64,000 nt of DNA from Sipunculus nudus (Eukaryota; Annelida; Sipuncula; Golfingiida; Sipunculidae): positions 6,964,576 to 7,028,575 of the forward strand of contig CM049309.1 of NCBI GenBank assembly GCA_026874595.1. The letters run 5' to 3'. The notes under the pieces are model-generated. The model was not told the origin of the DNA. It did not search any database and saw only the letters and a list, made by a program, of their open reading frames with translations. Each line of letters begins with the position of its first letter. Position 1 is the first letter of the stretch. A program made the position numbers and the translations under genes. Positions 12,760 to 26,307 of the stretch are shown here, in pieces.

Positions 12760-13462
12760 CACTGTCTACAGATTACAGAATTTTCAATTAATTGTTTCGG
12801 CTTAACAAGAAATTAGTCCAGAGTTAGTGTGAATAATAACATTAAGTTACAAAAGTTATAGGAAAAATTACAGGATATTTAGAGGAAACAAAAAGAAACA
12901 ATGCTCATTGGACAAGAAATAGCAGGAAAGAAAACATGAACATGTATTTCAAGTAACTCAGTGTGATTTATAATTCAAAGGAAATATTGTGAAACACTGC
13001 ATGTTGTCATTAGGAAGTGTTCAGTGCTTGCTTGCACAGTTAATACATGCTTAAGACAATTTCAGGCACATATTACCACTTACAGACACTCAAGCCTACA
13101 GGACACAAGGGCTTTCTGTGAGTGGTTTTGAACATATGTTATTAATGGCATCATTGCCTTGGGGAATTTAAAAACCCACAGAACCTGTGTTTTAAACCAT
13201 CTTTGTGTGATATCTTGTGCAAACCCATGGCAAGCAATAGTTCATCACTGTCACTGTCTTGACAGGGGTTTTGTGTGGACCTCACTTAACATACAGGTGT
13301 TAATATAAATTAACCAGTCATCCTAACATGTTGTTATGTTGATGCTTAAAGTGTGTGAATAGGTAGCACCACAGAACTGTGTAGAATTATGTCACCAGTG
13401 AAGATATATTCAGTTTAGAGTTGTATTATGAATAACTTCTCTCTCTAAACCACCAAAGATAT

Positions 13463-13625
13463 TCTGTCTCTCTTTCTCTCTTCCCTCCCTCTTTCTTTCT
13501 CTCTCTTTCTCTGTCTTTCTCTTTCTTTCTGTCTGTCTGTCTCTCTCTTTCTTTCTTTTTCTCTTTCTCTCTCTCTTTTTCTCTTTTGTCTCTCTCTGTA
13601 TTTTTTCTTTCTTCTCTCTGTATTT
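13463..13625 (+). repeat. Polypyrimidine (CTTT/CT)n tract
   Basis: About 160 bp of almost pure C and T with CTTT, TCTC and CTGT repeat units. Simple-sequence DNA. Confidence 0.93.
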
Positions 13626-14567
13626 CTATCTTAAAATTTACCCCTTTTTCCCTTTTTATCAGTATAACTGTCCGGATTTTTATACAGGTAATATATGTAA
13701 AGAAAAGCAGAAATTAAATTGTCAGGAAACAAAATTCATGAAAAACACTGTGCCATTGTATCTGGCCCTAAATGTCAAGTGCGTGATGTGTCCTACACTG
13801 GCATACGGATACAAATACAGAAATATGTACAGGACCTTATTAGATAAAATGTTAAAAATTGTGGACCTTGCTTCAGGTCTGTGGCAAACCATGGTTTAGG
13901 CAGATTATGGTTGAGTGTTCCTTCAATCCATGTCTCTGTCTGCTCAGTTTCGCTGTGTTTGTGTATGTGTGTGTGTATCATTGACTGCAGATTCTGCAGT
14001 AGTGTATTATGAGATCTGAATTATTTTGAATTATTGTAATTCCTCTATATTGTTTACTAGCACCATCTGGTGTCCCTTCAGTGAAACATCGATTTCAGAA
14101 AAATGTTTGTACAGAGATTTGTACTGCAGATTTAACAGCAGTGTAATGCGAGGAATATTTATGATTTATAACTAGAAATGTTTATAATTAGGGCTGGATT
14201 GCTGAAGAATTGCTAAAACCAATTTCCAAACCCAGATCATGCATCAGTCATTTGCGAGTACTGTGAGATATGTGTTATTATTGATTATAGGACCAAGATG
14301 ATCCCTGAAATATTGACAATCTTTACTCTTTATATTTAAAATCCACATATATCTAGCCACAGTCTCATGAAGATAATTTGTGTTGTCTTGAAGCAGCCAA
14401 TCCAATTGCTGCATTTTCAACAATTCAATTTGACACGCAATATTTTAATGAACTTCAGTGATCTTTTTTACAATGTTCTCCTTATGATACAGAACTAAAT
14501 ATAATCTAAAATTATCTTCAGTTTGCTGTATCATTCTATGATATAATGTTTTTTTATTTATATATTT
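13626..14567. other. Non-coding, nothing recognised
   Basis: AT-rich sequence with no supported exon or repeat. Confidence 0.5.
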
Positions 14568-14775
14568 GTGAATATTCTTTGTGATGTTCCTAAATCCTGA
14601 TCCTGTGCCAGATCAGTAGTAAATCTAATCGATTCTTCTTTGGCCCATTCCTGAAATGCCCTAAAAATTCATGAGATTCCTTTCATGATTGCGCGAGTTA
14701 TGTTGTTAACAGACAAACAAACAGACACATGAACTGGGATAAACGCATACCCTCCTGACAGAGGCAATTAAAACA
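14568..14775 (+). repeat. Dispersed repeat family R3, copy 1
   Basis: Shares ordered blocks with 61982-62170: TGTGAATATTC, GATC-TGTGCC-GATC, GATTCTTC, TGGCCC-TTCCTGAAAT, CCTTTCA-GATTGCGC, AGTTATGTTGTTAACA, then a (CAAA)n/CAGACAC stretch and a terminal AGGCAATTA. The terminal CAAACAAACAGACACA and CATACCCTCCTGACAGAGG motif also resembles the segment at 41540-41645, so this is probably the 3' part of a common interspersed element. Confidence 0.6.
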
Positions 14776-15823
14776 AGGTATTGTCAGCTAAATGGGATGC
14801 AGTGCAGTAGTTGTGCCAATGTGAACATGGCTTTAATGTATACTTCCGCCAGAGCAACGGGATCCCATATATCAGTACTACAATTTAATGGGGCCTTCCC
14901 ATACCTGTTTCTCAACCCTCCAGTAAGTTTAATAGACATTGGTGGAGTTGGGTTTTGTTTGGTCTAGCTAATATACAAACAAACACACAGACATGGGCAA
15001 AATCATTATCTCCTTGAAAGGAGTGGTGTGATGGGAATATGGATTTGGAAGGTAATTGGTATTCAGTAATGTACTCAGTGATAACGGTCCATTCAGATTA
15101 CTGGGAACGGTAGCAAAAATATGTCAGCCATGACTCTGCCTGTATCTTGTTATTGTGTAACTGTCCAGCTGTTCCCTTTGCTTCTTTAAAAAGACAATCT
15201 TGTGTGATCTTTGTGTTTTCATTTTCCATCTCATTTGAACATAAAATACAATAACCCCCAGCTAGCCTTCATTAATTCCGTCTACTATGTCTGCTGATCA
15301 GACATACTCCCCGGTAACCCTGTGGTATAAGTTCTACTTTCACTATCTTTTGATGGGTTTCTTTTCTCTTTTATTTGATCAGACCTACTTCTGTTTATTT
15401 GTAATATGATATATTTTTTATGACTATGTCCATTCTCCCATTCATTTATGTTTCATCTATAAGTATCTGTTCTGTATTTTGAATTGTATCATGACCTGCA
15501 AGTAGATTTATCTTCTTAGTAAAGTTGGAAATACCCTTGCAACTTGAGCCTTTGTGTTTCAGCTTTCCTATTTTATAGATAATTCACCTGTCATTAGAGT
15601 GAATATTTCTGGCTCTGTTGAAAATTTGTCATTTTAGCCTTTGCTTGTAAATAGCATTATTTTGTTTTGTAGGACTAGCAACAAATCATGTGTTGTCATT
15701 TTCAAAAGTTTCAACATGTTATGATAATTAATTTACTCACCCTAGTATTGTGTTACAGAGAAATCAAGAAATTAAACAGAAATAAAACAGGGAAGGGATT
15801 TACCCCCCCCCCCCCACTTTCCC
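14776..15823. other. Non-coding; weak repeat similarity at 14870-15040
   Basis: At 14985-15020 a CAAACAAACACACAGACA stretch followed by TCTCCTTGAAAGGAG resembles the R3 terminus. The rest is unremarkable AT-rich sequence ending in a C15 run at about 15805-15817. Confidence 0.4.
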
Positions 15824-16307
15824 TAAATAAAGTAGCCTATTCTGATATCTGATGTCTATTAACTAAATATAATCCCTTGAACATTTAATTAAAATAGGCC
15901 AGAAAATGCCAATCCCATCACACACAGGATCTTCCTTATGTTTATACTGGCATGTTTGTAACATATGGGGGCCCCACCAAAATAATCCAAACACGTTCAA
16001 AAAAGACCTCTGACAGCAAGTCAGATGACCCTGATCTTTGCAACAGGTATCTCGCAGCTAATGACCTTTCACCTTAAGCACATGTGCAACCAACCACCCT
16101 ATAGGTTTCATGGTTTTTCTGTTTGTCAACATTTGCTGTGGACAACATTTACTAAGGACTTGTAAATAACCATTCGTACATCCAGCACAGAGGTGTGATA
16201 AACACTTTTCTTAACCGGAATTACCTAGATATATATTTATATGTATCCAGAGATTGCTAGAAATCTCATAAAGTCTAAAGAAAAGGTAAGTGACTGGCTG
16301 GCTTTAA
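15824..16307 (+). mobile_element. TTAA MITE, copy 3
   Basis: Left end TAAAGTAGCCTATTCTGATA. Internal landmarks: AATAGGCCAGAAAATGCC, GGGGGCCCC, CCAAAATAATCC, CATCCAGCACAGAGGTG. Right end AAGTGACTGGCTGGC followed by TTTAA. No coding capacity; the frame inside it is incidental. Confidence 0.8.
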
Positions 16308-16432
16308 GACAAGGTCAAGTCCAAAACAAGCAATCTTTTATTTTTAGACTCTGGGTAAAATATGGCATGGGTCAAAACCAGCATGAATCAAATTTGAACC
16401 TAAATCTCCCAGTACGTCATCCTTAAATGCAC

Positions 16433-16672
16433 TTACAGTTCGACCACTGGGACCAGTTGCTTCTTTTCTTTATAAATTGATCTACAAGTGCTTAACATGA
16501 TTAAGTCATCGTACCCTTGAGTCATTGCCTGTATTATATGACCTAGTGTAACTGCAGAGGTAACATCAAAAGCAGCCAGGTTGTCATGTTGGTCACCAGG
16601 GAAATCCAAATAAGTGCCAGGTTTTTTCTTTAACATTAAGCTCAAATATTGTTTCTTCATAAAATGAAGCAA
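16433..16672 (-). other. Minus-strand 79-codon frame followed by a donor-like GTAAGT
   Basis: On the minus strand a 79-codon frame runs to just past a GTAAGT, with the sequence GAACT|GTAAGTGCA at its 3' end. A pyrimidine-containing acceptor-like CTCTGCAG lies inside it. The translated middle has ordinary amino-acid composition and no low complexity. I recognise no domain, see no partner exon on the minus strand, and the frame length is not rare by chance. It is listed as a weak exon candidate only. Confidence 0.15.
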
Positions 16673-17702
16673 CAGTTCACCGACGGTGCTGTCTTATCCG
16701 ATGACCATTTAGATTGATGGAGTGTTCTCGTCATGATTGCATTAAAGATGCAAAAATTTTCCCGTTGCATGACTGTATGATAATGAACATATTTTTACCG
16801 GTATTATCAGCTATAGCTTTGACATATACATCCATTATTAAATCTAATTGTTTTATCACAGAGGTGAATTGTTCAATAATGAATATTGTCAGTTTTTACA
16901 TTGGTTCTTGTATTGACTGTACTTTTTACTTCATAAACTGCAGAGATGTGGATGATAACTGAATTAATCCAAGGGAAAATTGGTTTGTATAGATCTTTAG
17001 GTATTGCATGTACTTTTTCACAGAGGAAAGTTGAATACTGAGCATGGAGTGCATTATCCATTATTATTTATCCAAAGAGCTAGATCTGATAGAAATTTGT
17101 TTGTTTTGTGTTTTATATCTGAAAGAGCCCAAAGATATGAGAGATTTATTTCCTTAATATTACATGTCATGTTTCATAATGATCAATAATGTGCATGGTG
17201 TGCATTACGTTTGATTTTATATTTGATTTTATGTAAAAAGAGGATTAACAAAATTTATATATACATATATCCAAAATACTGTTTAACTTGCTGTATTATA
17301 TATTTTATTATTTTTTAATGGCTTAACAGCTTTTTATTTCACCAAATTATTTTTCTTCTTTCACTTCATGTCTTTTGGAATGTTCAGAGATGCTTGTGGC
17401 ATGCATTGTTTTTGATTTTGTAATATGTGTAAGGAAGCTCAGCAAGACATTAATGTATTTGTGCCTTACATATTGAAAAACAAGCTTTTTAAAATATTTT
17501 CTCTCTCTCTCTCTCTCTCTTTATATATGAATAATAGCATATATGTGAATCTTTGTACATGAAATAATTTATTTACAATAGTCTGTCAAGTAAAATTAAA
17601 TGTAGATGTTCCTTTATTATATTTTTAAGCATCATTACAGATGTAACTTTTCAGAAAACTCCCTAGAAATATTATATAACTAGAGTTTGTTCATGAGGGT
17701 GG
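16673..17702. other. AT-rich non-coding stretch with (CT)n at 17501-17520
   Basis: No supported exon. It contains a short (CT)10 microsatellite and AT-rich sequence. Confidence 0.5.
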
Positions 17703-19266
17703 TTTTTAGCTCAGCTGACTTTCAGTCATGCTGAGCTATAGCGATCACTCTTTGTCCGCCGTCCGTCTGTCCGTCTGTCTAGCTGTCTGTCTTTCCTATA
17801 ACCTGGCACAAATCGTAACCGCTGGACTTAGAATCTTGTAACTTGACATTCTGAGAGGTCGATGAAAAATCTCCTAGGAAACCAGAAATTAGGTCTCTGT
17901 TACCCATATCCTTCGAGCTATTGGGCCCCAAAGTACCCCCCAGAATAGTCAAAAATTTCATACAAAAACTTCACTATCTCGTTAACTACATCACTGATGG
18001 TCATGATTTTTGGCATACATATTGATCATGAGATGTTCCATCAGTTCCTGCAGACTGGTGGTGCCACCTGTATTTTTTATTTTTTACGAATTTTTTCTCA
18101 ATTTTTGAGACCTTTAAAATGTGAACATCTGTTAACAGGGCACAAATCGTAAAGACTGGACCTAGAATCTCCATTCTTGACACACAGGGAGACCTATGAA
18201 AAGTCTCCATGGAAACCTGAAATTAGGTCTCTGTTACCCATATCCTTTGAGCTGTGGGGCTCCCAATTACCCCCCAGAATAATGGAAAATTTGATAAAAA
18301 AAAACTGCAACATCTCAATAACTACAACACTGATGGTCATGATTTTTGGCATACATATTGATCAAGAGGTGTTTCATCAGTTCCTGCAGACTGGTGGCGC
18401 CACCTGTATTTTGTCAAATTTTTTAAATTTTTTTTTCTCTATTTATAAGACCTTTAAGGATGTAGTTATCTGTCAACAGGGTACAAATCGTAACGACTGG
18501 ACATAGAATCTTCATTCTTGTCATGCAAGGAGGCCCATGAAAAGTGTCTGTGGAAACCTGAAATTAGGTCTCTGTTTCCCATATCCTTCGAGCTATAGGA
18601 CTGCGAAGTATCCCTCAGAATAATGAACAATGTGATACAAAAGCTGAAGTATCTGAACAACTAATGCAGAGATCACCATGATTCTTTGCATGGATATTGA
18701 TTATGGAGTGTTTCATCAGTTTCTGCCGACTGGTGGTGCCACCTATATTTTATTCAATTTTTCGAATTTTTTTCTCTATTTTTGAGACCTTTAAGGATGC
18801 TGTCATCTGTTTACATGGCACAAATTGTAACAACTGGACCTAGAATCTTCATTCTTGTCATGCAAGGAGGCCCATGAAAAATGTCTGTGGAAACCTGAAA
18901 TTAGGTCTCTGTTTCCCATATCCTTCGAGCTATAGGACTCTGAAGTATCCCTCAGAATAATGGAAAATTTGATACAAAAGCTGAAGTATCAGAACAACTA
19001 ATGCAGAGATCACCATGATTCTTATCATGATGCATATTGACCATTAAGTCTTTTTATTAGTTTCTGCAGACTGGTGGAGCCACCTTTATTTTTACGCATT
19101 TTTTCTCTATTTTTGAGATATATAAATACAGACACAATCTTGGCCTGTTGGTTAATCTGTTTGATGCTTCAGTTGAATGGGTATATATTACCATTCAGAT
19201 GATAAAAATTCCTTTTGCGAATCTCTTCCCAGTCAGCTGAGCGTCATGACCCATGGGTCTCTTGTT
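17703..19266 (+). mobile_element. Hairpin-ended element family H, copy A (four 340-bp core units)
   Basis: It starts TTTTTAGCTCAGCTGACT, whose arms GCTCAGCTGACT and AGTCATGCTGAGC form a hairpin, followed by a (GTCC/GTCT)n run at about 17755-17790. Four tandem core units follow, with the recurring AGGTCTCTGTTACCC or variant near 17894, 18224, 18567 and 18905. It ends with GTCAGCTGAGCGTCATGACC and CTTGTTT. The start GCTCAGCTGA and the end TCAGCTGAGC are perfect inverted 10-mers. Hairpin-ended, subterminally inverted, microsatellite-bearing elements with tandem cores are typical of non-autonomous Helentron/HINE-type elements, including the 'pearl' elements described in bivalves. That class assignment is inference. 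No Rep/helicase frame is present. Confidence 0.75.
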
Positions 19267-21170
19267 TTGTTTTTTTTTTTTGGGGGGGGGGGAGAGATTT
19301 CAATTTAAAGGCATCAGTGCAGATGTTCATGAAACTGAAATTTTGACCATTCAGTGTCCAGGAACAAGAGAACTATATGTCAACTCAAAAGTTATCTATA
19401 AACTCAAACATTATCTGCAAAGATATGTCTGTTTATCCTTTCCTAAGGTGACTATTATCTTATTTTATTCAACAGTCATACTTTAATACTTTAATCTGCT
19501 ACAATATATTCATGTGAAGGAAAATTTTGTATGTTTGTTATCCAATCATGCTAAACAGATGTGTGAATATTTCATCACAGCATTAGATGTTTGACAGTCA
19601 CACTTATTTAATCCAATGTAAGTTTCATTTAACATGTGGTTATGGGGCGTCTTATAAACCCTGCTGAGGGTTCAGTACCATGTGATTTGAAATATTTTGT
19701 GTTTGAAAATATTGCACAAGGCACTGTAATAAATAAACTATCTATCTATCTTTATGTTCCTTAACATTGTGAACTTTCCTTCGAACTTAAAGAGGCGATA
19801 AAAATCAGACTGCATGGCTCATTCCTACTGATTAGACTTGTTTCCTTCAGCATTCTGTTGAAAAAACAAATATGTCATGACATTTTGGTAATAAAACCAG
19901 GAAAACTGATCGAAAGTTTGCAGAAAATGTATTTTATTTGAGCAAAATGGTTTGGGTACCATGTGGCATATATTAGGACTTAATTTGCTAGAGTTACTCT
20001 TTCTTTTGTTGAGCACTTTTTTACTGCTGGCTGATTAGTGGGAAAATAAGAAAGATATGTATGAAACAAGATGATTACACGATTTTATTTACGTTCTAAT
20101 CCAGCATGGGGGAAAATGCAGTCTGTAATTTTTAGAAGCAAAACCTGAATTGTTGCAATAATACACTTATACAAATAGTTCACTTTCCCTGATAAGTGAG
20201 AGTGGAGCGTCACACATGCCATGTACATTTCACTTGCATATCAAATTAATAGCAATCAGTTCATTTTTTATTTCTTATTTTTTTTACTGTATAGATAAAT
20301 GTATAGGCTGAAGTTTAGTATAGTTAAGTATATATATATATTTATATATATATATATATATATATAAATATATATATATATTTATATATCTGAATATGCG
20401 TTAAATTAAACCAGAGACCTAGGTTTTATAGCTGTATGCCCTGCATGTCGCTGATCGTAATCTGTATGAGACGATGTGGGCTTAATCAAGTGAACGCTCA
20501 CCAGATAATCAGCACTACCTGTAGCTCACCTGGGTCCCCCTTATCAATTACGTAAAACCAAGCCCACCGCGAAGTCCTGAATGAACACGAAGTTACAGCT
20601 CATAGTAAAAGCAGAAGATCAAATTGGAATTTGATTCCTACTCCACGAGATGTGTCCTCCTCTTCATCTGGACCTATTGAGTGTTTCTTTTGTCTGCCAA
20701 CTCCTGTCTACCTGTCCGAGAATTCCATGGCAGTTCGTTCTTTTCAAGCAAAAGATCGACCGTTCTGCGGGTTACCTAATCAGTCTCTGACATAGATATA
20801 CGTTCAACAAACACACTGTTTCATTATTTGAAGTTCCGTATGTATTCATATTGTATCGTTACTTTGGTATTGTCCTTTACTGTAGACTAAACAACTGATG
20901 TCCACCCCACAGTTCTCTTAAATTGAGGTTTTTTATAGTCACATAAACAGATCAATTTGCCTACATAATACATTTGATGCTTTTGTCATTGTACATTTCT
21001 AAAGGGTTTATGTGTAAAGATTAAAATCTGTCAATATTTCTACTTCTGTGAGTTTTATCATTACCATAAAAATGTCATGTCTGTTCTTTATCAAATATGT
21101 TTCAACAAATACTTGCTTAGGTTGATATGGCAGCACTTGCATTTCTATTTATGTGTACATTTTTGTCACA
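19267..21170. other. Non-coding AT-rich stretch
   Basis: It contains a G run at about 19281-19291, a short (ATCT)n at 19738-19750 and the (TA)n palindrome listed separately. Sequence around 20400-20820 is more complex but has no frame or splice-bounded exon. Confidence 0.5.
20329..20389. repeat. (TA)n palindromic microsatellite
   Basis: About 60 bp of alternating TA with symmetric TTTATA and ATAAATA interruptions. It is self-complementary and could extrude as a cruciform. Confidence 0.92.
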
Positions 21171-21219
21171 TTTTTAGCTCAGCTGACTATAAGTCATCTG
21201 AGCTATAGTCGTGGTCCAT

Positions 21220-21269
21220 TGTCCGTCGTCCGTCCGTCTGTCCGTCCGTCCGTCCGTCCGTCCGTCCGT
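21220..21269 (+). repeat. (GTCC)n microsatellite of family H
   Basis: GTCC tetranucleotide repeat immediately after the left hairpin of copy B. A shorter run sits at the same place in copy C (about 27620-27660), showing the microsatellite is an intrinsic part of the element. Confidence 0.92.
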
Positions 21270-24148
21270 AGATGTGGCACGTTTTGAAACCGTAAGACCT
21301 AGGAATCCAAAATTCAGCATAATGTTAGATATCCCCAAGATCTCCTACCAAACCGAAAACTGGGTCTTTGCGACTTCGTTCCTTTGAGAAATTAAGCAAA
21401 AACCTCAATTTTTTATTAAAATCCTATTTTCACACTTCAGGACTGCCTAATATCAAAACCACTCATCTGTTTTTCCTCATATTTACCATAAATAATCCTC
21501 TATATAGTTCCTATGTACATGCCCGAAATTGGGTCTGTATTATATAATTTAAAAAAGTTATGGGCCCAAACATAATGCATTTTGTAAATAATCAGGAAAA
21601 AAATTTGATCACTTAACACAAAACTTGTTAAAGCTAAGCACTTTTTTTCCAGTAATATAACTTTAATTAATCAAAATTAAATTGTATACCCAAAATTTGA
21701 TCAAAATCTTTTAAATTTTTTAAAATATTAGCAAAAATAAAAAATTGGTACCTTAAACTTTGCCCAACTTTGACCATGGCACGTTTTTTTCCTGTAACTG
21801 CTGTGGATTTAATTTTCAAAGCATGTTTTTGTTAGCATTTCAACTGTTAACATTTAAAATTTGAAACCAGTTGATCAAAAACTGTAGATTTTATTCAAGT
21901 TTTCAAGCACCATGCCACATATTGTTTACATCAACCTAGTGTTATGCAGTTTGCTAGAGCTCAGCTCCCCAGCTTCAGCTCTAAGTTCCTTAAATTAGGC
22001 ATACAGTAAGATGTCTCCAAAATCCCCTACCATGCCAAGAATTTGGTCACCAGAACTTAATTCCTTCGAGATATTAATGAAAAACTTCATTTTTTCATTA
22101 AAAACCCTTTGTTACACTTCAGGACTGCCTAGTATCAAAACCACTGATCTGACTTTGATCATATATAATATACATATTTTTCTATACATTCGCTATGCAC
22201 ATGCCAGAAATGATGTCAGTATTGCGTAATTATTTTAAGTTATGTGCACAAACAAAATTGACTTTGTAAAAAATCAGGAAAAATATTTACTCAGATTACA
22301 TGAAAATTATTGAAGCTAGAGAATTTTTTTCAAGTATATAACTTTGTTTAATTAAGATTCAATTGTATACCCAAAATTAGATCTGTATTTTGTAAATTTT
22401 ATAAGGTATTAGCATAAACATAAAATCAATACCTGAAATTTTACCCAAATTTGACCATGGCAAATTTTTTTCCTGTGAGTACTGTTGATTTAATTTTCTC
22501 AGAATGTAAACATAAGTATTTAATGTGTTTAAATCTGAAATTTGAAACTAAAAGGTTGAAAATTAGGCTAGTCATTAAATTTTATCTTGAGGCTCTATTG
22601 TAGTCACTTGCTTTGTTCCAGATGCAGGTAGGCCACTCCAGGTCACTGGAAGTCAGCTATGCCAGGGTTCCTGATTTGTTTCAGTCACTGGGGGAGATCC
22701 CCTGCTGTGACAGGTGTACAAGTGTTCTCATATCACACCCCCTCCCCCCCCCCCCCCATGAATATATAAATATACATTTGTATGCATGATGTGGTGTTAC
22801 ATGACAAGATTGAGATTTATGATGATGCAATTTAGAATTATGAATCAACGTTTATATTCAGAAATATATGTTATATTGGAAATGTATACAAATTAAACTT
22901 AAAATAAAAAAATGAGGATCTAATACAAACATGTGTTCATTATTTTCGAGCCTCAGCAGAATTGGAGATCAGGCTTTGTTTGCCCTGAATGTTTATGCAA
23001 AAGTGTTGTTAATCCCATCTCTTCCCCCCCCCCCCCCCCCCCCCCGGCTGTCATTGATCCTTAGCATCTCACCGTCACCTGTGCATTGGGACATTAGTTA
23101 TTATTGCAAATGTGTACAATTTTTTCAATTTGAAAGATAATTGGATTAGAAAACATTAAGATGTAATATTGAAACATATTCTTGCCCAAGAAGAATGGAA
23201 CATAAAGTGATCAGCTCTTGTCTGTCCATCATCTCTCAATTATCATTAAATATATATACTAATTATGAAATTTTTCCTTTAAGCACTGTTGAAATAACTT
23301 TCATATGCTGTATGTGTATGGATTTAAGCCATTAAAGTCTGAAATTTGAAAGCAATTTATGTATTCAGATGTGTAATATTGCAGATGAAAAACTTTAAAA
23401 TATTAAAATATTAAAATATATTATCAGCTTTGTTTGTCTAACAGTCTGTCTGTCCTTTTTTTAATATTATGTAATTGTGAATGAACTATTTAATCCTGTA
23501 AGTATTGTTGAATTAAGTGGAAATCCTATATGTATATACACTATGTTAATACAGAGATGTTGTAACTCCCATCATTCCAGCCCCCCCCCCCCCCCCCACC
23601 ACCACCACCAGGTCCTTGCATCTGTGGACTGGAGACATCAGTTATATTTCAACTGTATACATTTTATAAAATAAAAATACATATATTTAATAATATATAT
23701 TATGTAAAATAGATCAAATTGAGCAAATGTGTAAACTACTGAACTGTCAACAAATTATCAAAAAGCCAGCCAATGATCATGGTAATAATATACATCTTAT
23801 GTTCACAAACTGCTCACATGCTTCAATTTTGACATTAGAGAATGCATGGTTTGGTCACAAAATATTATTTGCAACAATTTCTCACTCATCAATACAAACC
23901 AATCATGTCAACCAGCCATGGCATATATTACCTTTTCCTCTTAGACTTGATCTCCATTATTATTTTAGATTTTTACTTTCAAGGTCAACTTCAGCTGAGC
24001 ACAGTGACCCATATTTATAGCACCATGTCTTGAATGTTTACATCAAGTCATTGGTTAACAGTGTTCCAGGCTGTTACATAACACCTTCACTCCTTGCCTA
24101 CTGCTTCTGTGAGTGTCTGGGTCAGGCTGGGTCAGGCAGTAATTACCA

Positions 24149-24225
24149 GAGAGCCTTTCTCCTCTCTCTCTTTCCCTTTCTCTCTTTCTAGCTCTCTTTT
24201 TCTCTCTCTCTTTCTCTCTCTCTCA
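24149..24225 (+). repeat. (CT)n-rich tract
   Basis: Pyrimidine-rich simple sequence inside the copy B interior. Confidence 0.88.
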
Positions 24226-25737
24226 CCCCTATGCCTCCCTTCCTCCCTCCACCCCATTCTGTTGACAGGTACTATAAACCTAATTTATTAGATATATATG
24301 TTGATGCAATTAAGAAATGTGAATCAACTGAAATATTCACATATATATGTTATACTCTAAATGTATAGTTACATTTTCAAACCTGGAAAAAAATGATGTT
24401 ATAAAAAAAGGAATTTATGTAAAAATTTTTCATAATTTCCTGGCTCAGAAGAATGGGAATTAAAATTATTTGCTTTGTTTCTCTAGCTTTCTTGCCTGTT
24501 TTAAATATTTAATCATTATGAATAAACTTTTTTTTCCTGTAAGCTCTGATTAATTAAATTTCATATCCTGTACGTATATGCAAGGGTATTGTAACTCCCA
24601 CCATCCCCTTCCCCCACCCCACTAAGTCCTTGCTCCTTCGCACTGTCAACAATAGTGCTATTGCTATAGCATAAAATTTAATAATTTGAAGAAAATATAT
24701 ACAGAGAGACAGAGGCGTTGTAACTCCCATCGTAACCCCCCCCCCATCAAGTCCAACCGCCTGTGGAGTGGGGATTTTATAGCAACTGTATACATATCAT
24801 AAAATAGAAAAAAAAGTTTAATTAAAGTTTAAATTTAAAAAATTGGATCTCATTAGACAAATGTGTAAAATGTTGAACTGTCAACAGCCTGTCAAAAAGG
24901 TATCCAATGAAAACGCAAGGTCAGATCTTAAAATATTATTTGCAACAATTTCTTCAATCATATCAACCAACCATAGCCTAGATTACCTCTTTCTCTCAGA
25001 CTTTAGTTACATTTCATAATATTTTAGATTTTAACCGTCCAGGTGTTTAAGTACTGTTGAATGCTCCCTCCCTCTCACTCTATCTCCTTTTCTCTCTACA
25101 TCCAACCCTCCTTGCTGCCCACACTGTTTCCTTCTCCGAACCCCATCCCAATGTCAGCCTCAGTAAACGAGAACAAGTTGAATCAGATGTATTCATATTT
25201 TTATATATTGTATAACTGTTTGTTACCTATGTACGTGCCAGAAATTAAGTCGATATTGTGTAATATGTAGACGTGGTGGGCATCAATATAATGTACCTTG
25301 TCAAGACCTAAGAGATATCATGTCATACAGTCACAATTCATAAATCCACTCTTCAGCATAGTTAATAATAACATTATATATGTCAAATTGAAATCTTGCG
25401 GACTTCCATACACTATAGATCCTTCAACAAATAGCCTTATCATCATTCTACCACTGCTTAGTGTTCTGTCATTGCATTCATATTTGCTCAAATATATTGC
25501 TATTTTCAACAGCTCCCAAATAAATAAAAAATAAACCACTATATTTACTCCATATTAATCCATCAGTCAGGTAATTTCATACATGATTTACTCACATATG
25601 ACATTATATTCCTTTATAATAGCCTATTAGGTCCATGATATTCATAAGGTTTGTCGATTAAATATAGTATCACAATGGTGATACATTAATAGTTCAATCA
25701 TGATCAGCTGAGCGCCGTGACCCATAGGTCCCTTGTT

Positions 25738-26307
25738 AGTGGTATTCATGACAGTTACTGTGATTGTCTTTCTATTTTGGAGGGTTTTAAATTTCAAGAT
25801 ATTTGCAAAAGGGAAAATATCATGAAAAATAAAACCTTAACAAATGAGAGGTCCCATCATCAAAGGCAAAGTTTAAAACCAAAAGGTTTACATCAAGAAT
25901 AAAAATAGTTCATGTATGTTCAAAGATATCAAATCATTCCAGTTTGCTGCCATTAACAAACAATAATTTTGTTTATAAGAATTTTGCATATAATATTTTA
26001 TATAATTCATTCACATTTTAATGGTTATATGTATAGGTCCTTTGTAAATTTTATGAGATGGCGAAAATGAAACCTTCGTAAAACTGAAATAGTGAAAATT
26101 GTGACATTTTGACCCTGTGAATGTGAAGCAAACCATAGGATATAGCAGCAGTTAACATTATATTTACATGGCCATACAGATTCCTTGCTTGTACATATGA
26201 TAAAGCCTGATATTTCAAAATGTTCAGGTCTAGTTGCCATGAAGACAATTTCATGTAATGATTATATGTGTATCATATGTAATGGTTGTGTGATTATATA
26301 TTTGCAG
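25738..26307. other. Intron sequence upstream of the 26308 exon
   Basis: AT-rich, no repeats recognised. It ends in TATATTTGCAG, the acceptor of the next exon. Confidence 0.5.

Larger units (their letters stand above)
21171..25737 (+). mobile_element. Family H element, copy B (long, with poly-C tandem interior)
   Basis: Left hairpin TTTTTAGCTCAGCTGACT then AGTCATCTGAGCTATAG, followed by (GTCC)n to about 21269. The first about 1.4 kb matches copy C closely and contains two diverged core units, each carrying a CTACCA-CC/GCC-AA and CTTCGTTCC or CTTCGAGATATT landmark. From about 22600 the interior is a degenerate tandem series with poly-C tracts near 22739, 23025, 23581, 24605 and 24737, each with an AACTCCCAT or similar flank. 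It ends GATCAGCTGAGCGCCGTGAC and CCCTTGTT. It is either one 4.57-kb element or nested copies sharing one 3' end. Confidence 0.65.
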
